From: Candidatus Adamsella avium
GTDB taxonomy: Bacteria > Cyanobacteriota > Vampirovibrionia > Gastranaerophilales > CAJFVJ01
Direction of reading: 5' to 3'
Assembly (NCBI GenBank): GCA_904420445.1
Contig: CAJFVJ010000001.1
Coordinates: 445,266 to 509,265 of the forward strand
Length of the DNA stretch: 64,000 nucleotides
This document shows positions 36,131 to 45,087 of the stretch, in pieces. The notes under the pieces were generated by a model, which was given only the letters and a program-made list of their open reading frames with translations, did not search any database and had not been told where the DNA came from. Position 1 is the stretch's first letter; the number at the start of each line of letters is the position of its first letter. The translations under genes were made by a program, and so were the position numbers.

Positions 36131-37423
36131 ATGAACAATTTTCTTGCGCACACTGATGAAATAAGACAAACCATGCTTGAAGAAATAGGATTATCAAGCA
36201 TTGATGATCTGTTTTCTCTCATAAGCAGGGATGTCAGAGCTGATATCGAGATGACATCAGGGATAAGCGAGCTCAAAGCGCAGAAAGAACTAAAAAAGCT
36301 CTCAAAGAAAAATGAGATTGATTTTGTGAGTTTTTTGGGCGGCGGTGTTTATAATCGTTTTATTCCTTCTGCGATAGGAGAAATTACTCGCCGGTTTGAA
36401 TTTAATACGGCTTATACTCCTTATCAGCCTGAGATTTCGCAGGGAACTCTTCAGATGATTTATGAGTTTCAGACGATGATTTGCGAGTTGACAGGGATGG
36501 ATGTATCAAATGCATCTGTTTATGACGGTGCAACAGCATGCGCCGAGGCGGTTGCAATGGCTGTCAAAATTAAGAAAAAATCAAAAGTTCTTGTATCAGA
36601 TGCACTGAACCCTGATTATAAAAAAGTTATTGAAACTTACTGCCATGATTCCGGTACTGTTGTTGAATATGCCAAAACTGCTGACGGTAAAACGGTGCTG
36701 AATGGTGATTTATCGGAATATGCCGCTGTTTTGCTGCAGATACCGAATTATTACGGGGTGATTGAAAATATAGAAGCACTCGAGGAAAAAAAAGGGGCTG
36801 CTTTATTGATTGCATGCGTTGATCCGATGTCTTTGTCTGTTTTGAGAAATCCTTGCAGTTATGGCGCTGATATTGTTGTCGGCGATTTTCAGCAGCTCGG
36901 GTTGTCTATGAGCTGCGGTGGACCTCATGGCGGATTTATGGCGGCAAAGAGTGCTTATGCAAGACAGTTGCCCGGGCGTATTGTCGGGATGACCGTTGAT
37001 AAAGAAGGAAAAAGAGCCTTCACGCTGACTCTTCAGGCAAGAGAACAGCATATAAGACGCGAGAAAGCAACCAGTAACATATGCACGAATAATTCGCTTA
37101 TGGCTCTTTCTGCAACCGTTTATATGTCTTTGCTCGGGTTTGAAGGGATGAAAGAGGCTGAGCTGCTGAGTGTTCAAAGAGCGCACCAACTTGCAGAGGA
37201 ACTTGAGAAAATTGACGGTTTGAAAATTTTATACAAAGACTTTTTGAACGAGTTTGTTTTGAGCACAGGGGGGATGTCAGAAAAAATTCTTGCATATCTC
37301 AAACAAAACGGTATTTTAGGCGGGATAAGACTGGATGAGAATAATATTCTTGTAGCCGTTACCGAGATGGTCGAGCCTGAATCTCTGGAATTGTATGTAT
37401 CAAAAGTAAAGGAGCTGTTTTGA
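36131..37423 (+). CDS. gcvPA: Glycine dehydrogenase (decarboxylating) subunit 1
   Basis: N-terminal half of the P protein as a separate chain, 430 residues from the ATG at 36131. Motifs [49 protein letters not shown] and [14 protein letters not shown] are typical of subunit 1. Forms a heterotetramer with subunit 2, which carries PLP. Follows gcvH after eight bases. Confidence 0.96.
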   Translation: MNNFLAHTDEIRQTMLEEIGLSSIDDLFSLISRDVRADIEMTSGISELKAQKELKKLSKKNEIDFVSFLGGGVYNRFIPSAIGEITRRFEFNTAYTPYQPEISQGTLQMIYEFQTMICELTGMDVSNASVYDGATACAEAVAMAVKIKKKSKVLVSDALNPDYKKVIETYCHDSGTVVEYAKTADGKTVLNGDLSEYAAVLLQIPNYYGVIENIEALEEKKGAALLIACVDPMSLSVLRNPCSYGADIVVGDFQQLGLSMSCGGPHGGFMAAKSAYARQLPGRIVGMTVDKEGKRAFTLTLQAREQHIRREKATSNICTNNSLMALSATVYMSLLGFEGMKEAELLSVQRAHQLAEELEKIDGLKILYKDFLNEFVLSTGGMSEKILAYLKQNGILGGIRLDENNILVAVTEMVEPESLELYVSKVKELF

Positions 37424-37430
37424 AGGAATT

Positions 37431-38882
37431 ATGAGCGAGCTTATTTTTGAGAAAAAGACGAATGATAACAAACAAAAAAAACATGCCGTTTCTTTTGAAA
37501 CTGATGGGGCTTTTGATTTATCAAAGATTTTGAAGAAGGATTATATGAGGGAGGATACCCCTCTTCTTCCGTCGCTGAGTGAGCTTGAAGTGATGAGGCA
37601 TTTTACAGGTTTATCAGAGAAGAATTTTTGTATAGAAAAAGGTTTTTATCCTCTCGGTTCATGCACCATGAAATATAATCCCAAGGTGAATGAGTGGGCG
37701 GCATCTTTGGAAGGATTTACGGGCATCCATCCGCATCAGGATGATGAAGATATGCAGGGCGCTCTTGAGCTTATGTACAAGCTGCAGGAGAGTTTGAAAA
37801 TTCTCACAGGCATGGAGGCAATGACTCTTCAGCCTGCAGCTGGTGCTCATGGTGAGTTCACAGGCATGTCGATTGTGAAAAAATATTTTGAAAAAATCGG
37901 AGAACAAAGAACAAAAGTAATCGTTCCAGATTCTTCTCACGGAACAAATCCGGCTACTGCTCATATGTGCGGGTTTGAGATAGTTCAAATTAAGTCTGAT
38001 GAAAGAGGTCAGGTTGATGTAGAAGATGTGAAGAATAATCTTTCGCCTGATGTAGCAGCAATAATGATGACAAATCCGAATACACTCGGTATTTTTGAGG
38101 AAAATATTCTTGAAATATCAAAATTGGCACATGAAAACGGCTCGCTGCTGTATTATGACGGTGCTAATTTGAATGCTGTTATGGGGATAACTACCCCTCA
38201 TGATATGGGATTTGATATTGTACATTTGAACTTGCATAAGACTTTTGCAGCTCCGCATGGCGGAGGCGGACCGGGGGCAGGGCCTGTCGGGGTTGTTGAG
38301 AGGCTCAAAGGCTTTCTTCCAGTACCTGTTATTGAGTTTGACGGTGAGAAGTATTTCAGAAATTATGATTTGCCTGATTCTATAGGGAAAGTGAAGGCTT
38401 TTTTCGGTAACTTTGGAGTTATGATAAAAGCTTATACATACATTCTTATGATGGGGATGGCAGGTTTGAAACTTGCAAGCTGTGATGCAGTGTTGAATGC
38501 GAATTATTTGAAAGAAAAATTGAAGGATGCCTACAATCTTCCTTATGACATTCCATGCATGCATGAGTTTGTATTGTCAGCAGAGAATTTCAAAGAGTTT
38601 CATATTTCAGCCATGAATGTTGCAAAGCGGTTGATTGATTATGGTGTGCACCCTCCGACGGTTTATTTCCCGTTGATTGTGCATGAGGCGTTGATGATTG
38701 AGCCTACCGAGTCTGAGTCAAAGGCTGTTCTTGATAATTTTGTTGATATTATGCACAAGATTGCCGAAGAAGTGCAGATTGCACCTGAGCTTCTTGTTGA
38801 AGCACCGCATGATACTCCTGTATTAAAAGTTGATGAGGTTCAGGCTGCAAGACAGTTGAATGTCAGATATCAGAAAGCTTGA
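37431..38882 (+). CDS. gcvPB: Glycine dehydrogenase (decarboxylating) subunit 2
   Basis: PLP-binding half of the split P protein, 483 residues. [15 protein letters not shown] near the N-terminus and [20 protein letters not shown], where the Lys carries PLP. Starts seven bases after gcvPA. With gcvT, gcvH and gcvPA it completes all glycine-cleavage proteins except the shared dihydrolipoamide dehydrogenase, feeding one-carbon units to folate. Confidence 0.96.
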   Translation: MSELIFEKKTNDNKQKKHAVSFETDGAFDLSKILKKDYMREDTPLLPSLSELEVMRHFTGLSEKNFCIEKGFYPLGSCTMKYNPKVNEWAASLEGFTGIHPHQDDEDMQGALELMYKLQESLKILTGMEAMTLQPAAGAHGEFTGMSIVKKYFEKIGEQRTKVIVPDSSHGTNPATAHMCGFEIVQIKSDERGQVDVEDVKNNLSPDVAAIMMTNPNTLGIFEENILEISKLAHENGSLLYYDGANLNAVMGITTPHDMGFDIVHLNLHKTFAAPHGGGGPGAGPVGVVERLKGFLPVPVIEFDGEKYFRNYDLPDSIGKVKAFFGNFGVMIKAYTYILMMGMAGLKLASCDAVLNANYLKEKLKDAYNLPYDIPCMHEFVLSAENFKEFHISAMNVAKRLIDYGVHPPTVYFPLIVHEALMIEPTESESKAVLDNFVDIMHKIAEEVQIAPELLVEAPHDTPVLKVDEVQAARQLNVRYQKA

Positions 38883-38906
38883 GAGTCTTCGCTAATGATT
38901 TACAAA

Positions 38907-39425
38907 TTAGTCTTCCGCCTCAAAGTTTGATGAACATTTGCCGATTGGTGAAATTTTTTCGAGCAGGACAACCGATTGGACGGCAATTGCCTGTCCTTCT
39001 CCTATCGGGCCGAGTTTTTCCATTGTTGTTGCCTTGATAGAAATAGAGTCCTGCGGTATTTTTAGAATTTTTGATAAATTTGTCCGCATAAGCGGGATGA
39101 GGTCTTTCATCTTTGGTTTTTCAGCGAGGATGATGTTATCTGTATTGCTGATTTTATAACCTTTTGATTGTACAAGTTCGTTCACTTTCTCAAGCAGGAG
39201 CACGCTTGATATCCCTTTATACTGCGGGTCTGTATCAGGAAAGTGCTGTCCGATATCTCCGAGAGATAGAGCGCCCAGCATTGCATCCATCATTGAGTGA
39301 ATCAACACATCAGCATCAGAGTGTCCGAGTAGACCTTTTTCGTAGTCTATTTCTATTCCTCCGAGGATAAGTTTTCTGCCTTCAACAAGGCGGTGGATGT
39401 CGTAGCCGTTGCCTATTTTGTACAT
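38907..39425 (-). CDS. ispF: 2-C-methyl-D-erythritol 2,4-cyclodiphosphate synthase
   Basis: Fifth step of the MEP isoprenoid pathway. 172 residues. Zinc ligands in [12 protein letters not shown] and [21 protein letters not shown], then [15 protein letters not shown] and [19 protein letters not shown]. The C-terminal tail (~15 residues after LLEKIS) is a little longer than usual. The start overlaps the end of the HAD gene upstream by 13 bases. Confidence 0.95.
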   Translation of the reverse strand: MYKIGNGYDIHRLVEGRKLILGGIEIDYEKGLLGHSDADVLIHSMMDAMLGALSLGDIGQHFPDTDPQYKGISSVLLLEKVNELVQSKGYKISNTDNIILAEKPKMKDLIPLMRTNLSKILKIPQDSISIKATTMEKLGPIGEGQAIAVQSVVLLEKISPIGKCSSNFEAED

Positions 39426-40243
39426 GTCAGCTCCTCATTGTTGAGTGCAAATTTTTCGATTGCCTCTGCTGCACCGTCGTGGTCGATGTCTTGTGTAATA
39501 AAGTTTGCAACATGTTTGAGGTCGTCTGTAGCGTTGCCCATGGCGACTTTGATGTGTACTGATTTCAGCATTTCAATGTCGTTGTTCTGGTCGCCTATTG
39601 CCATTGTTTCTTCGGATTTTATCCCCCAGAGATTTGCAAGATATTTGATGGCGTTGCCTTTTGATGTTTGCTTGTTGTTTATTTCGCAGAATACAGGGCT
39701 TGATTTGACGAGGTAGAGTTCATCGTTGAAACAGTCTTTCAGCTTTTTGATAATATAGTCCGTATGTTCTGAGTCTTTGCCGATTGCGAGCATTTTTGTA
39801 GGTTCAAATTTCGGAAATTTGTCAAAAGAGTCTGTTATTATATATTTTATGTTTTGTTTAGCTGAATATTGCTGTAGGCGTTCTGTTTCCGTTTGAGAAT
39901 AGAGGTTGTCATCCATGTAGATATTAAGCTGTACGTCGTCATCTTTCAGCAGGGAGATAACTTTTTGGGCATGCTCTTCTTTGAGCGGGCAGTGGAAGAT
40001 CAGGTCTTCATTTCCATAAAAGTTTTTAATCATAGCGCCCTGATAAGAGATAATCGGAGATGTAAGGTTGAGATTTTTTGCAACGGGCATGGCTGATTTA
40101 TGCATGCGACCTGTGGCGATAAGTACCTTTATACCCCGTTTTTGTGCTTCTTCAACGGTTTTTTTTACTCTGTCTGAAATTATATTATTTTTTGGCAAAA
40201 TAGTTTCGTCGATATCCAACGCAATAAGTTTAATTTTGTTCAT
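39413..40243 (-). CDS. HAD superfamily hydrolase, Cof/YidA type
   Basis: 276 residues. Motif [14 protein letters not shown] with the nucleophile Asp, motif II in VLIATGRM, and motifs III/IV in [15 protein letters not shown] and [17 protein letters not shown]2b cap domain lies in the middle, as in Cof-type sugar-phosphate or flavin-nucleotide phosphatases. Overlaps ispF by 13 bases, so the two are co-translated. Substrate unknown. Confidence 0.87.
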   Translation of the reverse strand: MNKIKLIALDIDETILPKNNIISDRVKKTVEEAQKRGIKVLIATGRMHKSAMPVAKNLNLTSPIISYQGAMIKNFYGNEDLIFHCPLKEEHAQKVISLLKDDDVQLNIYMDDNLYSQTETERLQQYSAKQNIKYIITDSFDKFPKFEPTKMLAIGKDSEHTDYIIKKLKDCFNDELYLVKSSPVFCEINNKQTSKGNAIKYLANLWGIKSEETMAIGDQNNDIEMLKSVHIKVAMGNATDDLKHVANFITQDIDHDGAAEAIEKFALNNEELTCTK

Positions 40244-40340
40244 AATTCCCTTTCAATTTTGGCAATTATTTCAGACCTTTTTCTTTATTATATATCAAGT
40301 GAAAAAAATTTTAAAAAAACACTTTAAAAATAAAAAAGTT

Positions 40341-40360
40341 AGTGTTATAATGATAACACT
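40341..40360. promoter_or_regulatory. Perfect palindrome overlapping a -10 box
   Basis: AGTGTTAT AATG ATAACACT: eight-base perfect arms with a four-base centre. The TATAAT at 40346-40351 lies inside it, 28 bases before the ATG of the next gene. This is the arrangement expected for repressor control. Confidence 0.5.
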
Positions 40361-40378
40361 CAGAAGGAGAAATTAGGT

Positions 40379-40645
40379 ATGATGGCATTAAATGCAGCAA
40401 CAACAGCGTATTATACCGCTATGGCTCATGATGCAGCTTATTCATCGATGAATAACAATGCTGTAAGAATGAACTTGCTGAGTCCTAACAATCATATGAG
40501 CTTTGGGGCTTTGGCTCAGGCTGATAAACAGGCAGACTTGCAAGGACTTAGAGACAATTTGATGCTTAAGCTTGCAAATGTTTTTCTTGAAAATCAAAGA
40601 GAACAGCAGGCGAAAAAGCAAAACAAGTTAGACACTCTGGCATAA
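40379..40645 (+). CDS. Hypothetical protein, 88 aa
   Basis: Ala/Asn/Gln-rich, starting MMALNAATTAYYTAMAHDAA, with a helical C-terminal half (LRDNLMLKLANVFLENQREQ). No signal peptide or known domain. Gene-like features are AAGGAG upstream, a TATAAT promoter covered by a palindrome, and a terminator directly after the stop, so it forms its own transcription unit. Confidence 0.65.
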   Translation: MMALNAATTAYYTAMAHDAAYSSMNNNAVRMNLLSPNNHMSFGALAQADKQADLQGLRDNLMLKLANVFLENQREQQAKKQNKLDTLA

Positions 40646-40669
40646 AAAAGAGCCGTCAGGCTCTTTTTT
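40644..40669 (+). terminator. Terminator after the 88-aa gene
   Basis: AAAAAAGAGCC GTCA GGCTCTTTTTT, an 11-base-pair stem with a T tract. The methyltransferase-like gene begins only seven bases after it. Confidence 0.85.
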
Positions 40670-40675
40670 AGTACT

Positions 40676-41500
40676 ATGAATTTTATAGAGAATTTAAGAA
40701 ACAGGATAGATTTTTATTTACGCCGTCGAATAAAGTTTTCGAGGCGTAATTATTATGTTTCGCCGGAGTCTAAAGACGGGTTGTTTGATGATGACGTTGA
40801 GGCATGCTCATGCGAGAGATATTTGTATGAGAAATATAATTTGGAATTTTTGAAAAGTTCGACGACGAGGATGAACTATCTCGAAAATTTGTATACGATT
40901 GAGCTCTTTGACAGGTATTTGTTTCCTGAGGAAAAAGATAAACTTGAGGTTTTGGATATAGGAGCGAAGAACTGGTTTTATGCCGGCGGAGAGTATTTTT
41001 TCTTCAGGCATTTTTGTCACAGCTTGAAGTTAGACGGTGTTGAGATTGATGCATACAGATTATACACGAGTTTATATTCAAGATATGAAGTGGCGAAGTT
41101 TTATTCAAGAGGGCTTGGGGGAGCTGAGTATATTGCCGGGAATTTGCTTGATATAAACAGAGAATACGATTATATTATATGGTTTTTGCCGTTTGTTTTA
41201 GAGTATCCGCTTATGAAGTGGGGTTTGCCTCTTGATGAGTTCAGACCTGTTGAGTTGTTTGAGCATGCTTATTCTTTGCTAAAGAATGGTGGAATGATGT
41301 TTGTTGTTAATCAGGATGTTGAGGAATACGAAGCCCAGCAGGCTATTTACAGGCATGCCGGTGTTGAATATAAGCTTTTGGGCAAGATTGAGAGTTGTTT
41401 CCTTGAATATAAATATGACCGTTACGCAAGTGTTGTTGTGAGGAATTTATATAGCAAATTCCGCCAACAATTTCCCAACCAACGTCATACTGAGCGTTAG
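40676..41500 (+). CDS. SAM-dependent methyltransferase-like protein
   Basis: 274 residues. A Rossmann-type motif I (LEVLDIGAKNWFYAGG), an acidic residue after strand 2 (LDGVEIDAYRL) and a motif near IAGNLLDINREYDYIIWFLP suggest a class I methyltransferase, perhaps acting on a surface glycan or lipid. The ATG is seven bases after a terminator and has no ribosome-binding site, so the true start may differ. The last 18 codons (from 41444) and the stop are MITE sequence; the native C-terminus probably ended elsewhere. Confidence 0.65.
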   Translation: MNFIENLRNRIDFYLRRRIKFSRRNYYVSPESKDGLFDDDVEACSCERYLYEKYNLEFLKSSTTRMNYLENLYTIELFDRYLFPEEKDKLEVLDIGAKNWFYAGGEYFFFRHFCHSLKLDGVEIDAYRLYTSLYSRYEVAKFYSRGLGGAEYIAGNLLDINREYDYIIWFLPFVLEYPLMKWGLPLDEFRPVELFEHAYSLLKNGGMMFVVNQDVEEYEAQQAIYRHAGVEYKLLGKIESCFLEYKYDRYASVVVRNLYSKFRQQFPNQRHTER

Positions 41501-41588
41501 TGAAGTATCTAAACAAAAAAGATTCTTCGGGCTAAAGCCCCCAGAATGACGGACTTTTAGTAGTATCTGTGGAATTTTCTATATAAAT
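41445..41588 (+). mobile_element. MITE-like element, copy C (144 bp)
   Basis: Best-preserved copy: its ends ATTTATATAGCAAATTCC and GGAATTTTCTATATAAAT are inverted repeats with a single mismatch over 18 bases. The interior contains ACTGAGCGTTAGTGAAGTAT and a GGGCTAAAGCCC hairpin. Its left 56 bases are translated as the end of the upstream ORF; the rest is the intergenic gap before nadD. Confidence 0.8.
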
Positions 41589-41603
41589 TTCTGTTGTGAA
41601 AGT

Positions 41604-42194
41604 TCAGGAATAAAGATTATTGTCTTTGATGTAGTTGAAGACTTTTTCGGGGATAAGATTGTTAACGGGCAGGTTATGTTTGAGATTGTACCTGATTTCA
41701 GTTGATGAGATGTCGATGAACGGCAGTTCGACAGACGTATAAGAGATGTTTGAGAGTTTTATTTTTTTTCTTGAGAGTTCTAGGTTGAAGTTTTGGCATC
41801 TCGGGACGACAATAAAGCGCACTTCATCTGCGAGGTCTTGTGCATGGAACCATGAGTCTAGTTTTTCGAAGGCATCCGTTCCGATAATGAAGTTTATTTT
41901 ATCGTTTATTTTAAAAAGTTTTTTAATTTTCATAACGGTGTTGTAGGAGTAAGATTTCCCTGGGAGTGTGAGTTCAAGGTCGCTTACTTCAAAGTCGGGA
42001 TAATCTTCGGCTGCCAGTTTGACCATATTTAATCTGTGGTTGGGAGGTATTATTTCTTCGTTTTTGTGAGGAGGAATTTTTGAGGGGATGAAGATAATTT
42101 TTTCCGTGTCAGTGTGTTTGAGAACACCAAGAGCGACCCCGATGTGGGCGTTGTGTATCGGGTTAAAAGTGCCTGAATAGATACAGAAGTTCAT
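41604..42194 (-). CDS. nadD: Nicotinate-nucleotide adenylyltransferase
   Basis: Makes deamido-NAD in NAD synthesis. 196 residues. Nucleotidyltransferase signatures SGTFNPIHNAHIGVA (HxxH motif) and ISSTEIRYNL near the C-terminus, with IPSKIPPHK and FIIGTDAFEKLDSW between them. Follows the uridine-kinase-like gene after two bases, so co-transcribed. Confidence 0.94.
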   Translation of the reverse strand: MNFCIYSGTFNPIHNAHIGVALGVLKHTDTEKIIFIPSKIPPHKNEEIIPPNHRLNMVKLAAEDYPDFEVSDLELTLPGKSYSYNTVMKIKKLFKINDKINFIIGTDAFEKLDSWFHAQDLADEVRFIVVPRCQNFNLELSRKKIKLSNISYTSVELPFIDISSTEIRYNLKHNLPVNNLIPEKVFNYIKDNNLYS

Positions 42195-42196
42195 AT

Positions 42197-43090
42197 TCAG
42201 CAGGCTGCTAACATACTGTCTTCGACAACAGAGAGGATTTTTCTTGTAAAAATTTTGTACCTTTCTCTGTCAGCTTCCCCGTTGAGGACGATGTCCGAGT
42301 ATTGTACGGTTGGTTTTACATAAATTCTAGCTTTATCGCAAGCGTTTTGATAGATTTTGTCCGCTGCGTTTCCGAGTCCTCTTTCTTCTGCACGTTTGTA
42401 CCAGCGCATTTTTTGTACATCCTGAGATACATCGACATAGATACGGAAGTTGAAGGCGTTTTTGATTTTCGGAGTCAGCGTAAAAAGTCCTTCTGCGATA
42501 ATAATTTTCCCCGGGTGAGCGTAGGTGTGTTTGTCTATTCTGATTGTAGTTCCGCTCATATCATATTTCGGCAGCCAAGTCGGGATACCTCTTGAGAGTT
42601 GTTCGATGTGTTTGTTCATGAGGTCGAGTTCTATGGCTTCAGGGACATCAAAGTCATAGTTTTTGGCGAAGTTTGCCATACCGCCTGCTTTTTTGACTTC
42701 TTTTGAACGGTCATAGTAGTAGTCATCAGTGTTGAGGCGGGTAATCATGTTATCGATGCCGTGTTCATCGGCGAAGTTTTGTATTTCGTTGATGATATCG
42801 ATGGCAATAGTTGACTTACCGCTTGCAGATTCACCTGCGATACCTATACTCGGTTTTGTATCTGAGAGGTTGCAGATGTGGTAGGCTATTTTCTGAATGG
42901 TTCCTTTTTTAATAAAAAGAAAAACAGGTTTTTTCTGTTTTTCTTCTTCTTCAAATATATTAATCAATTCTTTTTCGACAAAATCAAAGCGTTTTTGTTC
43001 AGAATAACCAAAGCGTTCAGGGATAACATCAAAAGAATTTTCGAGTTGTCCGAGTCGTTGGATATTCAATTCTTGAGTTTGCGCTGCCAA
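42197..43090 (-). CDS. Uridine kinase / phosphoribulokinase-family protein
   Basis: 297 residues. Walker A in GIAGESASGKSTIAIDI, then TDDYYYDRS, an Asp-rich substrate loop FDVPEAIELDLMN, PKYDMSGTTIR and IIAEGLFTL, the order seen in uridine kinases. The N-terminal ~80 residues (QLENSFDVIPERFGYSEQKR and on) are extra relative to Udk. Substrate uncertain; a nucleoside or a pantothenate-like small molecule is possible. Upstream of nadD in the same operon. Confidence 0.78.
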   Translation of the reverse strand: MAAQTQELNIQRLGQLENSFDVIPERFGYSEQKRFDFVEKELINIFEEEEKQKKPVFLFIKKGTIQKIAYHICNLSDTKPSIGIAGESASGKSTIAIDIINEIQNFADEHGIDNMITRLNTDDYYYDRSKEVKKAGGMANFAKNYDFDVPEAIELDLMNKHIEQLSRGIPTWLPKYDMSGTTIRIDKHTYAHPGKIIIAEGLFTLTPKIKNAFNFRIYVDVSQDVQKMRWYKRAEERGLGNAADKIYQNACDKARIYVKPTVQYSDIVLNGEADRERYKIFTRKILSVVEDSMLAAC

Positions 43091-43196
43091 GTTTTAATAC
43101 CTTCACTTTTTTCAGTTATCAGATTTAAAACAAAAACATTAGAAAAATTGCTCTTTCATAAGTTATATCATGGTATATGAAGAAATACAATCTTAT

Positions 43197-43538
43197 TTAG
43201 CTTACGAGAGAGAAATTTCTTTTGACAATAGGTTTCAGCGCTTCTTTTGCGTCAATTTCGGCATTGTAAATTTTTACGAATTTATCAAATTTTGTGATGA
43301 ACAAAACTGACATTATATTTGAGTTGAGATTGAATAAATTCAGGTCAACAAGTTTGTCCGATTTTTCCAGAAAATTCAGGAAAGAGTTATCGACGCTTTC
43401 TACGTTGTTCATATCGAGGAAAATGTTTTTGTATCCGTTAAAGAGCAGATTTCTAACCGAATTTAAGAGAAAATCGATATTGTCAGAGTTAATTTTGTTA
43501 TCTTTTATAACCATGAGAAAAGAGTCAGACGATTTCAT
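43197..43538 (-). CDS. STAS-domain-like protein, 113 aa
   Basis: Size and pattern of an anti-sigma-factor antagonist: ML-type N-terminal strand, then NIFLDMNNVESVDNSFLNFL, which resembles the strand and phosphorylation-loop region (D-S motif). It is diverged and no anti-sigma kinase gene is nearby. The role is therefore only suggested: partner-switching regulation. Lies between the kinase/nadD operon and flagellin. Confidence 0.55.
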   Translation of the reverse strand: MKSSDSFLMVIKDNKINSDNIDFLLNSVRNLLFNGYKNIFLDMNNVESVDNSFLNFLEKSDKLVDLNLFNLNSNIMSVLFITKFDKFVKIYNAEIDAKEALKPIVKRNFSLVS

Positions 43539-43659
43539 AACTGTATATCCCTGTTTTTACACATATCCTATGTTTATTTTATAGATTATTAATAGAAATA
43601 ACAATTTATATAAAGTTGTAATTTTTTCAATCTAAAGTTGTAAAAAGAAAAAACGGAAT

Positions 43660-43687
43660 AAAAAAAAGCCCGATTGAAAAATCGGGC
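43660..43687 (-). terminator. Flagellin gene terminator
   Basis: On the minus strand GCCCGATT TTTC AATCGGGC followed by a run of T, 38 bases after the flagellin stop codon. Confidence 0.88.
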
Positions 43688-43724
43688 GGGTTGTTGTTTG
43701 CACCTCTGAGTTAAAAAGAGTTTT

Positions 43725-44558
43725 TTATATCAATGTCAGAGCCAGTGATGGAGTTTGGTTTGCCTGCTGTAGCAGGGTGGCTGCTGATTGTTGAAGAATT
43801 TGCTGTTTTGTCAACTCTGATGATTCTGCAGCGATATCAGTATCTCTTATTGTTGAATAAGTTGACTGAAGATTTTCTTTTCTTATATCAATTCTGTCGA
43901 TTGTTGAATCAAGACGGTTCATAGATGCACCGATTATAGATCTTCTAGAAGATATGTTGTTGACAGCTTCATCAATTGCATCAATCATTGTTCTTGCTGC
44001 ATCAACTGTTGAGATGCTTGCGTCGGCTTGTATACCCAATGATGATACATGTGCTTCCTGGAATGCTCCGGAGATATCGATTGTGTTTTGGTCTATATCG
44101 CTGCCTGCTCCTATTTGAAGAACCATATCTGCAATAGAGCCGTCAAGCAGGTTCATATCAGAGAATGATGAACTGTCTGCTATTCTGTTAATTTCTTCAA
44201 GACGGAGTTGAACTTCCTGATCCATTGATAATCTTTCTTCATCAGAGTAGACTCCGTTTGCTGATTGAACAGCGAGGTCTTTAATTCTTTGGAGGTTCTG
44301 GTTGATTACATCAAGGTCACCATCAGCGATGCTTAACATATTCAAACCTGTTTGTGCGTTGTTTTTGCAGACGTCTGAAGAACTTAACTGTCCGTTAATT
44401 TTTTCTGACAAAGCCAAACCTGCTGCATCGTCACCTGCGTTGTTGATTTTCATACCCGTAGACAATCTCTGCATTGAAGTTGCAAGACTTGATGTTGCTT
44501 TAGACAGGTTTCTTTGTACCATTAAAGATGTTGTGTTTGTGTTTACTACAATACTCAT
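43725..44558 (-). CDS. fliC: Flagellin, short D0/D1 form
   Basis: Flagellar filament subunit exported by the flagellar type III system. 277 residues: the N-terminal D0/D1 block (NTNTTSLMVQRNLSKATSSL, RLSTGMKINNAGDDAAGLAL) and C-terminal block (DTDIAAESSELTKQQILQQS, LLQQANQTPSLAL) are joined by only a short centre, so the variable D2/D3 domains are missing. One Cys occurs in D1 (SSSDVCKNN), unusual for flagellins. GGAGATTTTTCGC precedes the ATG. No other flagellar gene is in the window. Confidence 0.96.
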   Translation of the reverse strand: MSIVVNTNTTSLMVQRNLSKATSSLATSMQRLSTGMKINNAGDDAAGLALSEKINGQLSSSDVCKNNAQTGLNMLSIADGDLDVINQNLQRIKDLAVQSANGVYSDEERLSMDQEVQLRLEEINRIADSSSFSDMNLLDGSIADMVLQIGAGSDIDQNTIDISGAFQEAHVSSLGIQADASISTVDAARTMIDAIDEAVNNISSRRSIIGASMNRLDSTIDRIDIRKENLQSTYSTIRDTDIAAESSELTKQQILQQSAATLLQQANQTPSLALTLI

Positions 44559-45024
44559 GCGAAAAATCTCCTTTTTTTCTTTTTGTACATCCGTGTTTGC
44601 GCAATGAGTCAGGATATTAATATCAGCTTGGTATTAATATCAGGTAGTTTTCTTGTTTGTTAAAAAATTTTCAGCCCAAATTCAAGGGGGATGCCCTTAC
44701 AATTTGATTTTTAATTCAGAGTGCGTGCCAACTTTTTCAACCACTTTAGAAAATCCTTTTTCCTGACTGTGCTTCCGTAAAGTCAAAGTAGGGTATTTAC
44801 CGGAATAAAAATCCTTTTTATTCTCTTTGCAATGATTTATATCAATCCTTGATATTTTTCAGAGCGTGCAAATACAATACTTTGTTTTTGTTGTTAATAG
44901 TCTTTTGTTTGTTGTTTGTATTTCCTTGTTACACATACATAATAGAACCTTTTGAATGTGAATGGAATTCAACCTGAGTTTGGAGTTTTTGGTACTAAAG
45001 TTTTAATTTTTGAGAAATTTTTCA
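44559..45024 (-). promoter_or_regulatory. Long flagellin upstream region with paired palindromes
   Basis: About 470 bases with no supported gene. Near the flagellin start, GATATTAATATC (44613-44624) and GTATTAATATC (44631-44641) form two adjacent near-palindromes that can also pair with each other as a hairpin. Further upstream the minus strand has TTGGCACGCACTCTGAATT, resembling the -24 half of a sigma-54 promoter but lacking the -12 GC. The promoter class is undecided. Confidence 0.4.
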
Positions 45025-45056
45025 TAAAAAAACAGCCGTTGATAAAAAACGGCTGT
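45025..45056 (-). terminator. fba terminator
   Basis: ACAGCCGTT / AACGGCTGT nine-base-pair stem; on the minus strand it is followed by a T run. Lies ~30 bases after the fba stop codon. Confidence 0.88.
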
Positions 45057-45087
45057 ATAAAATTTATATTTATAAATTTTTATTTGA

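Noticed and set aside
44700-44760. Sigma-54 promoter for flagellin
   Set aside because: TTGGCACG is present, but the -12 GC element is missing at the required spacing; kept only as a remark.
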